A stretch of 64,000 bases of DNA, from assembly GCA_024704765.1 (NCBI GenBank), contig JAKMXF010000022.1, forward strand, positions 606,555 through 670,554, given 5' to 3'. Origin of the DNA: Oopsacas minuta. Lineage: Eukaryota; Porifera; Hexactinellida; Lyssacinosida; Leucopsacidae. The notes below the pieces were generated by a model. It had not been told where the DNA came from. It saw only the letters and a program-made list of their open reading frames with translations, and ran no database searches. A program made the translations under genes and the position numbers. Positions 55,401-64,000 of the stretch are shown here, one piece after another. Each line of letters starts with the position of its first letter. Within the stretch, counting starts at the first letter, position 1.

Positions 55401-57079
55401 CATTCGTTAATCAAAACGTATTATTATCTTCTGAGAATTCATTCAAATACCATGATGTACCCGAGCTAATGTCTTCTCCTAACCTCCTCCCTTTTGAACC
55501 GGACGAATCCACTAAAAGTAGTACAGACATTTACTCAAAACACAAAAAATACATACTATCTTACACTCAATCAAATGCTAAGCTTAAGAGCTATCTAGCT
55601 GAGGAGGTTGAAGTAGATAGACAGCTTTTTCAAGAAGAGCATAGCATTAAACAGATAAAAGGAATTAGAGAACAACTGGAAGAACTTAGCATTACGATTT
55701 CTCAAAGGGAATCCAAAAGAAATGAGCTTTGGTATACTCTTTATAAAGACAACATTAGGAAACGTCCTTGAATGGACATAAACATACTTTATATTATTAC
55801 AACGCTCAATACCCTATATGGATGTATATTGTGATACAGTAGAATATTCTAGAATATGAACGAAATATTTTCAGTATTCTCATTATTTTATTATAATATT
55901 TTTTGAACTATATGATAATAATTATTGTTTTCAACTATATGATAATAATTATTGTTTTCAACTATATGATAATAATTATTGTTTTCATATGTTGTATCAA
56001 TATTTTAGCAGCGATGAACGATTTCTTGTTGTAAAATAAATATTTACTGTGCGAATTTCCTTGGCAGTACACAAATGCTTAAGTGTATTTAGGCATAAGT
56101 TTGCGTCGCCAAAACGCATTGCGATGAAAGCGAAAAATTATGCTTTGCTTTTGGAAATAAAATGAATATTCTATATTTGAGAATTTTATTCTTAGAAACG
56201 ATGTCAACATCCTAAACCAATTCTCCTCGACACAGGAGAACTTAACTTCCCCTATCCATGGCAAGCTCACATAGTAGACTCACAGATCCTCAGAATAGGG
56301 CAATTCTACATGATTGGAGTACCTGGGGAGTTTACTACTATGTCTGGTCGTCGTCTCAGAGATGCTGTGTATGAAACTCTTGTAAAGGAAGGAATGACGA
56401 ATGGATCTCAAGTTGTAATAGCTGGACTATCTAATGTGTATTCAGACTATATTACTACATATGAAGAATATCAGGAACAACGGTATTATTGTTTATTCTT
56501 ATTTATTAATATTTTTATGAAATTATCTATTTCAGATACGAAGCTGCTTCTACAATTTTTGGACCTCACACTTTATCTGCTTACATACAACAATATAGGA
56601 AGCTAGCCTCTGCTCTTGCTCAGGGAAAATCAGTACCCTCAGGTCCCAACACTCCTAACTACCGCTCAAAACAGCTGACCTTCTTAGGTGGAGTAGTATA
56701 CGATGGAGGAGACCCAGGCAATATAGTTACACAACCTAAGTCAAGCTACAAAGTAAAATCAATTGTAGAAGTTGTGTTTCAGACAGGACATCCTAAGAAT
56801 AACCTATTTACCAACTCCACATTCCTAGAGGTACAGTGCTTGGATACGACTACAGGTGATTGGAATGTTATAGCCACTGACTCAGAATGGGAGACTAAGT
56901 TCAAATGGGTGCGTACTAATCTTCTCGAGGGCAAGAGTCATGCTGTTATTACCTGGGACATTCCTTTAACAACTAAGCCAGGTATATATAGAATTAAGCA
57001 TTTCGGCTATATGAAGCATCTTGCTGAAAAGATTACTCCTTTCAGCGGAACATCTAGTCAGTTTTCTGTCACAAACTGA
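52468..57079 (+). CDS. ASAH2: Neutral ceramidase
   Basis: It hydrolyses ceramide to sphingosine and fatty acid at the cell surface or in secretion. Five exons join in frame: 52468-53019, 53078-53540, 53605-53885, 56196-56482 and 56536-57079, giving 708 residues. The N-terminus MYIRSFLTLLSMLAVVSS is a signal peptide. Family blocks appear in order: GMGRYDITGP, the zinc-site HTHSGPAG, GEVPNANINRSP, the catalytic-serine motif NLGDVSPN, GEFTTMSGRRLRDAV and the C-terminal Ig-like domain (TFLGGVVYDGGDPG onward). No mucin-like Ser/Thr stalk is seen after the signal peptide. Intron 3 (53886-56195) contains the kinase gene. The gene ends 160 bp from the convergent cytochrome b5 reductase stop. Confidence 0.95.
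54488..55771 (+). CDS. TAK1-like (MAP3K7) protein kinase nested in a ceramidase intron
   Basis: TAK1 is a MAP3K of innate immune and TGF-beta signalling. The 427-residue single exon has a complete kinase: glycine loop GQFGMV (20-25), AIK lysine K38, HRDMKSPN (139-146), DFG (160-162) and APE (182-184). ITDFGHATDIHDVMTN resembles the TAK1 activation segment (CDFGTACDIQTHMTN), including the TNxxG stretch. Residues about 350-425 form a coiled coil (IYSKHKKYILSYTQ onward), placed like TAK1's TAB2/3-binding C-terminus. All catalytic residues are present, so it should be active. It lies in the same orientation as ceramidase, whose intron it occupies. Another MLK/TAK-group kinase is possible. Confidence 0.82.
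   Translation: MAIQKVDYSEFSDIQYINRGQFGMVHKAKYKDKWYAIKIQSMDTKRDETNPKFKGYETHLRMAELNHDNIVKVMFTTQTKTDPLNSVESLVLEYADFCLYDVLHKYKHLNYSPELGLLWALQLARALSYLHIRPFPILHRDMKSPNVLLFGDGRLLKITDFGHATDIHDVMTNCAGTIKWMAPEIITSKSYNETCDVYSFSIVLWEILSRKEPYSSGEFRYMMLPQFVMEILQQDVRPNTIYGIPKILNEIMVKCWDKDYTSRPSSSCLVATFEQLCHHCKLVKPLQTENGEYLKQTKVPESLLPFVNQNVLLSSENSFKYHDVPELMSSPNLLPFEPDESTKSSTDIYSKHKKYILSYTQSNAKLKSYLAEEVEVDRQLFQEEHSIKQIKGIREQLEELSITISQRESKRNELWYTLYKDNIRKRP
55908..55987. repeat. 27-bp tandem repeat, about three copies
   Basis: Unit AACTATATGATAATAATTAT plus TGTTTTC is repeated in the ceramidase intron downstream of the nested kinase. Confidence 0.9.
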
Positions 57080-57239
57080 ACTAAATTGAATCCTCCTGAG
57101 CTTGTTAGAATCAATGCATGTACTAAATAATGAGGATTTACGATATTGTATATTTATATTATCCTATTTCTATGTATAAAATATTTCAATTAGTAATCCT
57201 ATAAACATATAATTATAATTATACTAATAAGTAAGCTAG

Positions 57240-58136
57240 CTAGAATGTGAACACCTGTGTGTTGAGATCGAATCCAACTTTCTCTAAGTTGGGTCTACAC
57301 GCGTACTCTACCATAGGGGGAGGCCCACATATCAAGATAAGGGTGTCATCTCCGGGAGTAGGTAGTCTCTCTCTGATCATTTCTTCATTAATAAACCCTT
57401 TGCTGAATGTCCAGGTATCACCAGGTCGATCTAACGTATACCACAAATTGAATCTGTTAGGATATTTTCTAGAGAATTGTTCCAAATCTTCGCGGATTAA
57501 AATATCTTCTTCAGTTTGGTTTGCGAATAATAAATTAATCTTAGTAGTGTCATTTTCGTCTAGAAATATTGCTTGTATAATCTGATACATTGGAGTTATT
57601 CCAGTTCCACCAGCTATCATTCCAATCTCTGATACCCTGACTGTCCTTTCGTTCTTCCCCAAAGCGTCTGTGACACTCAACACGCCCCCTCCCCTATATG
57701 TCATCTTACCTCTGGGACCCTTCACATTAACTGTATCGTTAATATTCAGCTGTTCTAAGTGTTGACTCATTTTCCCTCCATCTGGAAATTTGGGGTGAAC
57801 TCCTGCGAAATATACCTTTATTACCAGCTCGAAATAACCCTTCTGGTCCTGGAGAGAGGTGGGAGTGTATGGTCTGCTAACAGACATCCCTCCTACTGTA
57901 GCAGACAGGTAGATGTGTTTACCAAGAGGCAGGCCTAGTGTGTGATTTGCACTAGGTAGAGCGAAACGGAACCTTCTTGTGTCATGACTTATCGTATCTT
58001 TTTGAATAAGTCTCACTGCAATAGTTTCCTGTGGATTGACTAAGGTTATCAGAATTTTCTTTCTCCTTCCAAAAAAATACCAAATCCCTGTAATCAGGAT
58101 ACCAGAGATCACAACTGGTAATACCCAACCTGCCAT
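57240..58136 (-). CDS. CYB5R3: NADH-cytochrome b5 reductase
   Basis: This FAD enzyme passes electrons from NADH to cytochrome b5 for lipid desaturation, sterol synthesis and related steps. Residues 5-22 are a membrane anchor (VLPVVISGILITGIWYFF). The FAD block RPYTPTS is at 88-94, the NADH block GGTGITPMYQ at 176-185 and CGPPPMVEY near 268-276. The length of 298 residues and order match the CYB5R1/2/3 group; no heme or CS domain is fused. The usual C-terminal ending is kept (LEKVGFD, then VFTF). It is single-exon. CYB5R1 or CYB5R2 cannot be separated from CYB5R3 here. Confidence 0.92.
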   Translation of the reverse strand: MAGWVLPVVISGILITGIWYFFGRRKKILITLVNPQETIAVRLIQKDTISHDTRRFRFALPSANHTLGLPLGKHIYLSATVGGMSVSRPYTPTSLQDQKGYFELVIKVYFAGVHPKFPDGGKMSQHLEQLNINDTVNVKGPRGKMTYRGGGVLSVTDALGKNERTVRVSEIGMIAGGTGITPMYQIIQAIFLDENDTTKINLLFANQTEEDILIREDLEQFSRKYPNRFNLWYTLDRPGDTWTFSKGFINEEMIRERLPTPGDDTLILICGPPPMVEYACRPNLEKVGFDLNTQVFTF

Positions 58137-58970
58137 TCAATATTTGTAACGTTTCTTGATTAATTCAGAATTGTAGTTTGATACTTTAGAAAGATGTATG
58201 GTTGTTTTAGATATTGAGCCATTAATGTGTCCTCTATAACCTATTCAAGTGTATGGTCTGGGTCTGACCACTTTATAATAGATCAAGCCATTGGCCTTGA
58301 CCGCCACTTAACACCTTCCGCCGCCCCTACTTATACACTAATGAGTTATCAAAGAACTTTTTATTGGATCTATTGCTATTTAATCAATAATGGTCATTAT
58401 TGTTAATACGGAGGGAGACGTTTATGTACAAATAGATTTGTACACAAACGTCACACTAGCTTTTTACCTTGGATTAGTGTCAATATTGCTTCTGGATGTG
58501 TAAGTGCCTGCATTTTGTAAAAAATGGGTATTTTAAATCTATATCTACTTGGTGGATGAGGTTTTGATTGGATTAGTTAAGAATATTGCTTATATATTGT
58601 GATTATGTGGATTTTAGCTCACTATTTCACTAATGTCATAATTGTGCATAGCTAATGTCACAAATGTCATTCTCCCTTGTTAATATTGGACTGTGCTAGC
58701 GTTTCACTTTACTTTCTAACTTCTCCACTTGGGGTAAACTACTACCAAATACGGTAACGAGTTGAATATCTCGGGTGACTAACAACATCACTGACCATCT
58801 AATATTCCAATGTTTGATTTAATCACAGATATACATTACATGATTTGCGTTATGCAGTTGAGAACCACCGAATTCCTGACAAATGAAGCTAGATATCATA
58901 TTTCAGTAGTCATTCAGTTCAGTGTTCTCCTCTCATATGATTCGTATCCCATTATATCTTGGGAAAGGGT
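58137..58970. other. Intergenic, nothing recognised
   Basis: This is the shared upstream region of the divergent cytochrome b5 reductase and glycosyltransferase genes, which therefore holds both promoters. No other feature is seen before the transposon at 58971. Confidence 0.5.
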
Positions 58971-59189
58971 AAGACATTAGTCGATCGTGTTAAACAAGAT
59001 CGCGATCCCGATCCCGATTTTCGCTGAAATTATGATCGGCGATCCCGATCAAGATCCTTATTTCAAAAACAATCGCGATCTTACATCTGATCCTTAATAA
59101 AACAATGATCGCCGATCGTCGCCAGATCGTCAAAAAAGTATCACGATCGTGATCGAGCGATCAATGATCATACGATCCTAATGCCCTAG
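58971..59189. mobile_element. GATC-rich non-autonomous hAT-like element, copy B (219 bp)
   Basis: It matches copy A (17143-17473) at both ends and across much of the middle, but lacks about 110 bp of its interior. The left end is AAGACATTAGTCGATCG and the right end is the complement of TAGGGCATTAGGATCGT. GAAAGGGT (58963-58970) and AAAAGGGT (59190-59197) match at 7 of 8 bases as target duplication. It ends 80 bp before the glycosyltransferase ATG. Confidence 0.8.
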
Positions 59190-59269
59190 AAAAGGGTGTA
59201 TTAACTATTGTCTACACTCAGCCACAAATTAGATTATACGTATCTCCTGATTTCATTGAAGAACTTTTG

Positions 59270-60379
59270 ATGTGTAAATCAAATTCTAAGCGTTATATTT
59301 TATCTTTTATGTTGTTATCAACAGTACTCATTTTCATTTTGAATAATTATTATATCATCCAAATACGAGTTGATAAAATTGTAAAGCCTATCACAAGACC
59401 ACCAAAATATTCAAAGAGGAATTTTGAATCATGGCCCTTCTCAATCCCTGTTGATCAGAAACGATTAATAAATTCTACAATAATCTCAGAACTATACACG
59501 ATATCAGGAAAAATACATTCAAGCTTGATAGTGCCAATATTTATCACAGACGATTACCTTTCTATACTCTTTAATTGGATTTCAAATGTTTTGCTACAAG
59601 ATTCGCCTCACTTGTTACGTTATTTGTTAGTTATACCAATGGATAAAGGTTCTTGTGAAGTCATTCAGCATTTCAAGATAGCTTATATTTGTATAAATCC
59701 TCCTGAATTGCTGCTACATTTGAATTCATTTGAGAGTGATAAAACTTATTTACAAAGTATATTTACTGTTCGAATGATTTGTTTCTGGCTATTGAGTAGT
59801 TGGGGTTTTGATATTCTACATTTCGATGTTGATGCTATTCCAGTTAGACCGAAATTCTCTGATTTATTTTTACGGGGAGATGAGGCAGATATTGTAGCAG
59901 GGATTGGATTATTCCCTCATTCTGTTTATAAGAATTTAGGCACTACTGTATGTATGGGAAGTTTCTATCTGAAATCACTCATTTACTCAGAAGGTGTTCG
60001 TCAGCTGTTTACAACCATGAGTACTATAGATGCATTTGATGACCAATTGAAAATGAATAAAGCACTTGTTCGAATGGGATTGTATTGGAAGAGTAAAAAG
60101 CCTGGCGAAACATGGATTGGCTTAGATTCTAATCAGAGATTGAGAGTTAATTTCTTGCCAGAAACCATAGTCTGTAGGAGAACTTGTGAGGCATTATTTG
60201 AGATCCTTGGTACTGCTAAAGATGAACTATACATTATGCACCCTTTCACTCAAAAATCAGGACAAGTGAAGAAGAGTCTGTTAGGAGTTTTGAATTTATG
60301 GCAGCTAAAAACATATGATATTCCTAATATTTATAATTTTAACCTAGATTTGATTGACTTTGTTCAAAGCATATCTTAA
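59270..60379 (+). CDS. Type II membrane glycosyltransferase (nucleotide-diphospho-sugar transferase fold)
   Basis: The ATG at 59270 gives 369 residues. A short basic N-terminus precedes one membrane segment (about 9-31), the usual Golgi type II anchor. The catalytic domain has HFDVDAIPV (184-192), where D186-x-D188 is the DxD metal/sugar-nucleotide site, preceded by the LLSSWGFDILH segment. This arrangement resembles the nucleotide-diphospho-sugar transferase (GT77-like) family. GTTVCMGSFYLKS and the late IMHPFTQKSGQ segment fit acceptor-side parts of such enzymes. It is single-exon. Donor sugar and acceptor are not identifiable, and I do not recognise a named orthologue. Confidence 0.7.
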   Translation: MCKSNSKRYILSFMLLSTVLIFILNNYYIIQIRVDKIVKPITRPPKYSKRNFESWPFSIPVDQKRLINSTIISELYTISGKIHSSLIVPIFITDDYLSILFNWISNVLLQDSPHLLRYLLVIPMDKGSCEVIQHFKIAYICINPPELLLHLNSFESDKTYLQSIFTVRMICFWLLSSWGFDILHFDVDAIPVRPKFSDLFLRGDEADIVAGIGLFPHSVYKNLGTTVCMGSFYLKSLIYSEGVRQLFTTMSTIDAFDDQLKMNKALVRMGLYWKSKKPGETWIGLDSNQRLRVNFLPETIVCRRTCEALFEILGTAKDELYIMHPFTQKSGQVKKSLLGVLNLWQLKTYDIPNIYNFNLDLIDFVQSIS

Positions 60380-60482
60380 TTCAGTTTGATGGATTGCAAA
60401 TTTCGCTGGATGAAATTTGTATTTGTTTTGAATATTCATAAACATAATTAGGTTACTTAATACTATTTTCATTTGTATGTAC

Positions 60483-60565
60483 CAAGGTTGCAACCGAATA
60501 GTTCAATATTCGGTTAAGCAACTCATCATGAATACTGATATTAGGTTTGATCGGTTTCAACCTTG
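60483..60565. mobile_element. 83-bp hAT-like micro-MITE
   Basis: The left end CAAGGTTGCAACCGA and the right end, complement of CAAGGTTGAAACCGA, differ at one of 15 bases. GTATGTAC and GTATGTAT flank it (7 of 8). It lies between the glycosyltransferase and VPS16. Confidence 0.78.
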
Positions 60566-60633
60566 GTATGTATGTTATTGCTCTAAATATTAGTTTTGTA
60601 GTGTATTGGTTCTATTGAATTACTCGTGACGTC

Positions 60634-63600
60634 ATGAGTAGTAATATGTCTGGGGTTCAGTCTCGAGTGACTGAGAACTGGCATCAGCTGGGAAACCTGT
60701 ATCTGCGAAAATTTGATTTCTACGAGATGGCATGGATGGATATGTTTGACATGGACAAGAGTATGGTAGTGCCAGCACCTTTTGGTGGTTATATTGCTGT
60801 TGTTGTAGATCCTAACCGTCTGAGCGAGTCAGACAGAGAGCTTGGGACTGTAACCCAGGATAAAATTCATCTCTACCGTCCAACCGGAACCCCTACTGCT
60901 CTCGTGAAGTGGGACGGTGGAACTGTAGCAGGGATGGGCTGGACACAAAATGAAGAGCTTATGGTTGTATCAGAAACAGGAATGATGAAAAAATTTGATT
61001 TGTTTGGTAGATCAAAGGTAATATTAGATCTTATACATTCAGATTAAAAGATATAATTTTAAATATAAGTATATACTACTATAGATACAGCCACAAAACA
61101 TTCTACCACAAGGACAGGGACGTATCCAAGAGGTACAATTCTTCCAGAACCGTTACGGAACAGGTGTAGCCTGTCTCACTACTACAATACTGTTCTGTTA
61201 TTGTACGAATATAAATGAGCCTCGTATGAAGTCTGCCTCTCTAGCAGCTCTCCCTGAAACTACTAGGAGACTAGATTGCTGGCTTCCTGTTGAGATATTA
61301 GATACTGTAGCTATTCTAGCTTCATTCAACGGACGTTTGTACTCACTTACTGTAGATACGTCTGAGGAGATTATAGTTAAGACAAGGTGAGTGTTCTGTT
61401 AGAAACTTCAACTTAAATATTTATAGTCTTGTATCTCAGCTGTCCGAACGAACCTCGTTGGGAACGAATGGCTCTTTCAATCAAGACAGAATCCACTTCC
61501 CAGAAACTAGCTCTCTTCAACTCTCAACAGGGTTGGTTATGGATGGGAGATATTAGTGCTCCTCACAGACAGGTTGATCTAGAAGTATCTCTCTCTAAAA
61601 CCAAGCGAGACTCTCCTCCCTCACAGATCTGCTGGCTAGCTGCTGATGCTGTTGCTATGAGTTGGGAGCATACTCTGTTGGTACACTCTCGTAGAGGAGA
61701 GGATTGGGTTAAGTACACTCTGTATGGAGCTGTAGTCTTGCTACCAGAAGTAGATGGGATTAGAATATTACATCCAGACAGGTTTTTTATATATTTTTAT
61801 AATTCATTACGTCAGTATAATTATAAAATTTTCCATTACAAGTGTTAATCTGCGTTGCCTCTTACTTATCTATTAACTCAGATTATGTTTCTTACCCTGC
61901 CTGCTATGTCCGTCAATGTATTCTGAAAATTTTTCAGTGATCCACCCAAAAATTTGTTTGAACTGTACAGTAGAACTCGGATAAACCGTGTACCTCCTCG
62001 GGGAACAAAATTGTTTGCAATTAAATAGTCGCGCGCTCCTATAGTGCTCTGACTTTATACCAGTTGACAATGTAATTAATTGATTGTCTATAGACACGAG
62101 TTTTTACAGAGAGTGAGTACAGTATCTGTTCAAGTATTCCAGACAGGTAGTATAGCTCCTGGAGGTATTCTCAATGATGCACTCAAATTATATTCCGAGA
62201 AGGAGGGTCACAAAGCTGACGAATATATCAGACTTATTAAGGAGAAATCAGAAACTGAAGATGCTATCAAACAATGTATTTCTGCTGGAACTTTAGAAAT
62301 AGATCCTGAAGTACAGAAGAGCTTGTTCCTGTCTGCTGCTTTTGGCAAGAGTTTTTTAGGCGGGGAAACCATATCTGATGACCTCATTAAACAATTTATG
62401 TCATCCTGCAAACAGCTGAGAGTTCTAAATAACTTGAAAACTGCAGAAGTAAGAATCTCTATTTCATATTTTTCTACTTATGTACGTATAGTTGTGTATT
62501 AATCTTGTATTGTAGGTATCTCTGCCGTTAACCTACGTACAGCTCAATACACTGGGTCTCCCCGAGCTGATCTTACGTTTGATAAGAAGGAAGATGTTCT
62601 TCTTAGCACACCACATTGCCTCCTATCTGGAGATACCAGCTGGCCTAGGTACACATCAGGTACTGTTAGAGTGGGCTAGTCTTAAGTTACAGCAGCAAGA
62701 ACCGGATGAGGTGATAACATGGGATATTGAAAGTTGATGTATTTCGGGAAAATTGCAAATTTTGATTTTATTTATATTTCGAAATATTATTTGTATTATT
62801 AGGTAATTGCACAACAGATTTTATCAAAATTCAGAGACACTCCTGGCATTAGCTACTCATATATTGCAGAAAAAGCTCGATCAGTTGGTCGTCCAGATCT
62901 AGCAACACTACTACTAGAAGAAGAAGCATCAGCTAGTGAGCAGATACCCCTACTGCTAGATATGGGGAGAGATGAGATAGGATTGGATAAAGCTATCAGT
63001 AGCGGAGATCCTGATTTAGTATACTCTGTTATATTCAGACTACAGAAGAAGATGACGCGAGGAGATTTCCTACTCGCTATCCGTAACCGTCCAGTTGCTA
63101 GAAACCTGTACTTAGATTTCTGTAAGAAGCAAGAACGAACAACTCTATACAATTTGTTCCAACAGGATGATATGTTCCTAGAATCTGGTATGATGCGAGT
63201 AGAAGAGACACTAGATCATGAAATACAGGAGGAGAGGAAGAAACTGTTAGTTAAGGCTAGGTCTGATTTCCAGAGTGGAGGATGTGCTCTCTCTATATCT
63301 CTCAGGTAAGTTATCAAACAACAACGAAATATTAGTTGATAACTAATTTGCATATTACAGTCATTACTAAGTCTAGGGGCGCGGGGTCTAAGCCAGGGTG
63401 ATCCAATTTTATTATATTAGACCTTATGGTGTTTATATGGGTTTCTTTTCAATGAATAAACTACAGTAGAAACTCTGAGATTCGGGAAGTCTCGTTCTAA
63501 GGGTGTCCTGTTCTCAGAAAATAATAATAACTCTATCTATGATAGATCAAATTTGTGTATTGTAATATGAAATATTGAAATTCATTTGAATTGGCGAATC

Positions 63601-64000
63601 TATATTTGTTTTAAGGGTGTGTAATTACTAAGAATATTTCCTAAAAATGGACAAATTATGCCCTGGTGGCGTCTGGATCACGAAGGTTAGAGTATATCTC
63701 TACTGTCCCTGAGTACGTCTATGGTACGTATCTTATCCATTGGAGAATGTTTAATTGATTGTTTGTTAGTGAGGATTACATCCGTCTTTACGAGAAACAA
63801 AGAGAACTTGAAGAGTCTCTTGGTAACCGATTTAACATGACTGGTCTCTCTGTTACTGATACGCTAGAGAAGTGTTTCATACATCATCGAGCTAAAGAAG
63901 CAGAATACATACGTAAGGAGTTCCGTATATCTGATAACCAGTTCTATTGGACAAAGATTAAAACTCTAGCAGCTCTGCACGATTGGGCGGAGTTAGATAA
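60634..64000 (+). CDS. VPS16: VPS16, core subunit of HOPS/CORVET (runs off right edge)
   Basis: VPS16 is a core subunit of the HOPS and CORVET tethers for endosome and lysosome fusion. Seven exons join in frame: 60634-61017, 61085-61386, 61440-61781, 62094-62448, 62516-62710, 62803-63305 and 63770 to the window end. The N-terminal beta-propeller begins WHQLGNLYLRKFDFYEM, and later MVVPAPFGGYIAVV. The helical half has HEFLQRVSTVS, ADEYIRLIKEK and LVYSVIFRLQKKM, diagnostic for the VPS16 C-terminal domain. About 710 residues are visible, and the last seen (TKIKTLAALHDWAELD) lies roughly 100 residues before the usual end. Introns 3 (near 61971) and 6 (near 63464) contain CAGTAGAA phrases that look like solo ends of pogo-type MITEs. 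Confidence 0.94.

Noticed and set aside
1-64000. tRNA, rRNA and snRNA genes
   Set aside because: I looked for T-loop, box A/B and conserved snRNA phrases and found none convincing. A covariance-model scan would be decisive.

Overview
This is nuclear DNA from an animal. It is AT-rich and compact, with about 20 protein genes in 64 kb. Introns are spliceosomal, with GT-AG borders and lengths from about 50 bp to 2.3 kb. Animal-type genes include a Fe65 (APBB) adaptor, a BMAL-like bHLH-PAS factor, an OATP transporter with a Kazal-type loop, neutral ceramidase and a TAK1-like kinase. A squalene epoxidase gene argues against insects and nematodes, which lack it. Gene density, base composition and intron sparseness fit an early-branching animal, perhaps a sponge, but no feature here settles the lineage.

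Left part (1-28.5 kb). A divergent pair of small Maf/CNC-type bZIP-like proteins (1.8 and 3.4 kb) has lost the DNA-contact residues. A run of eight minus-strand genes follows: squalene epoxidase, D-aminoacyl-tRNA deacylase, a CYTH-domain protein, mitochondrial PNPase, mitochondrial ribosomal protein bL28m, a TOM1-type VHS/GAT adaptor, a CAAP1-like protein, and a coiled-coil/DUSP/UBL protein. The last is duplicated at 24-25 kb, with an OATP gene between the copies. Next come a MAGE/NSMCE3 gene and a hyccin-like gene that converge. All of these look intronless.

Middle (28.5-32.3 kb). This is a graveyard of mobile elements: a 0.7 kb hAT-like element with a perfect 8-bp target duplication, inverted-repeat fragments, a broken MULE transposase piece and decamer minisatellites.

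Right part (32.3-64 kb, mostly plus strand). Genes are exocyst SEC15 (3 exons), EEFSEC (1 exon), a Fe65-like adaptor (5 exons, two WW and apparently three PTB domains), a BMAL-like factor (2 exons), a short KNL1-like kinetochore protein (5 exons), neutral ceramidase (5 exons) with a TAK1-like kinase nested in its third intron, NADH-cytochrome b5 reductase (minus strand), a type II membrane glycosyltransferase and VPS16 (7 exons seen, running off the right edge).

The genes do not form one pathway. Three themes recur: membrane traffic (TOM1, SEC15, VPS16, hyccin), organelle RNA and translation (PNPT1, bL28m, DTD1, EEFSEC), and lipid metabolism (squalene epoxidase, ceramidase, cytochrome b5 reductase). 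The most unusual items are the duplicated coiled-coil/DUSP/UBL proteins, whose differences are mostly amino-acid changing, the WW-WW-PTB-PTB-PTB adaptor, and the bZIP-like pair. Several short non-autonomous transposons can be delimited to the base by their target-site duplications.
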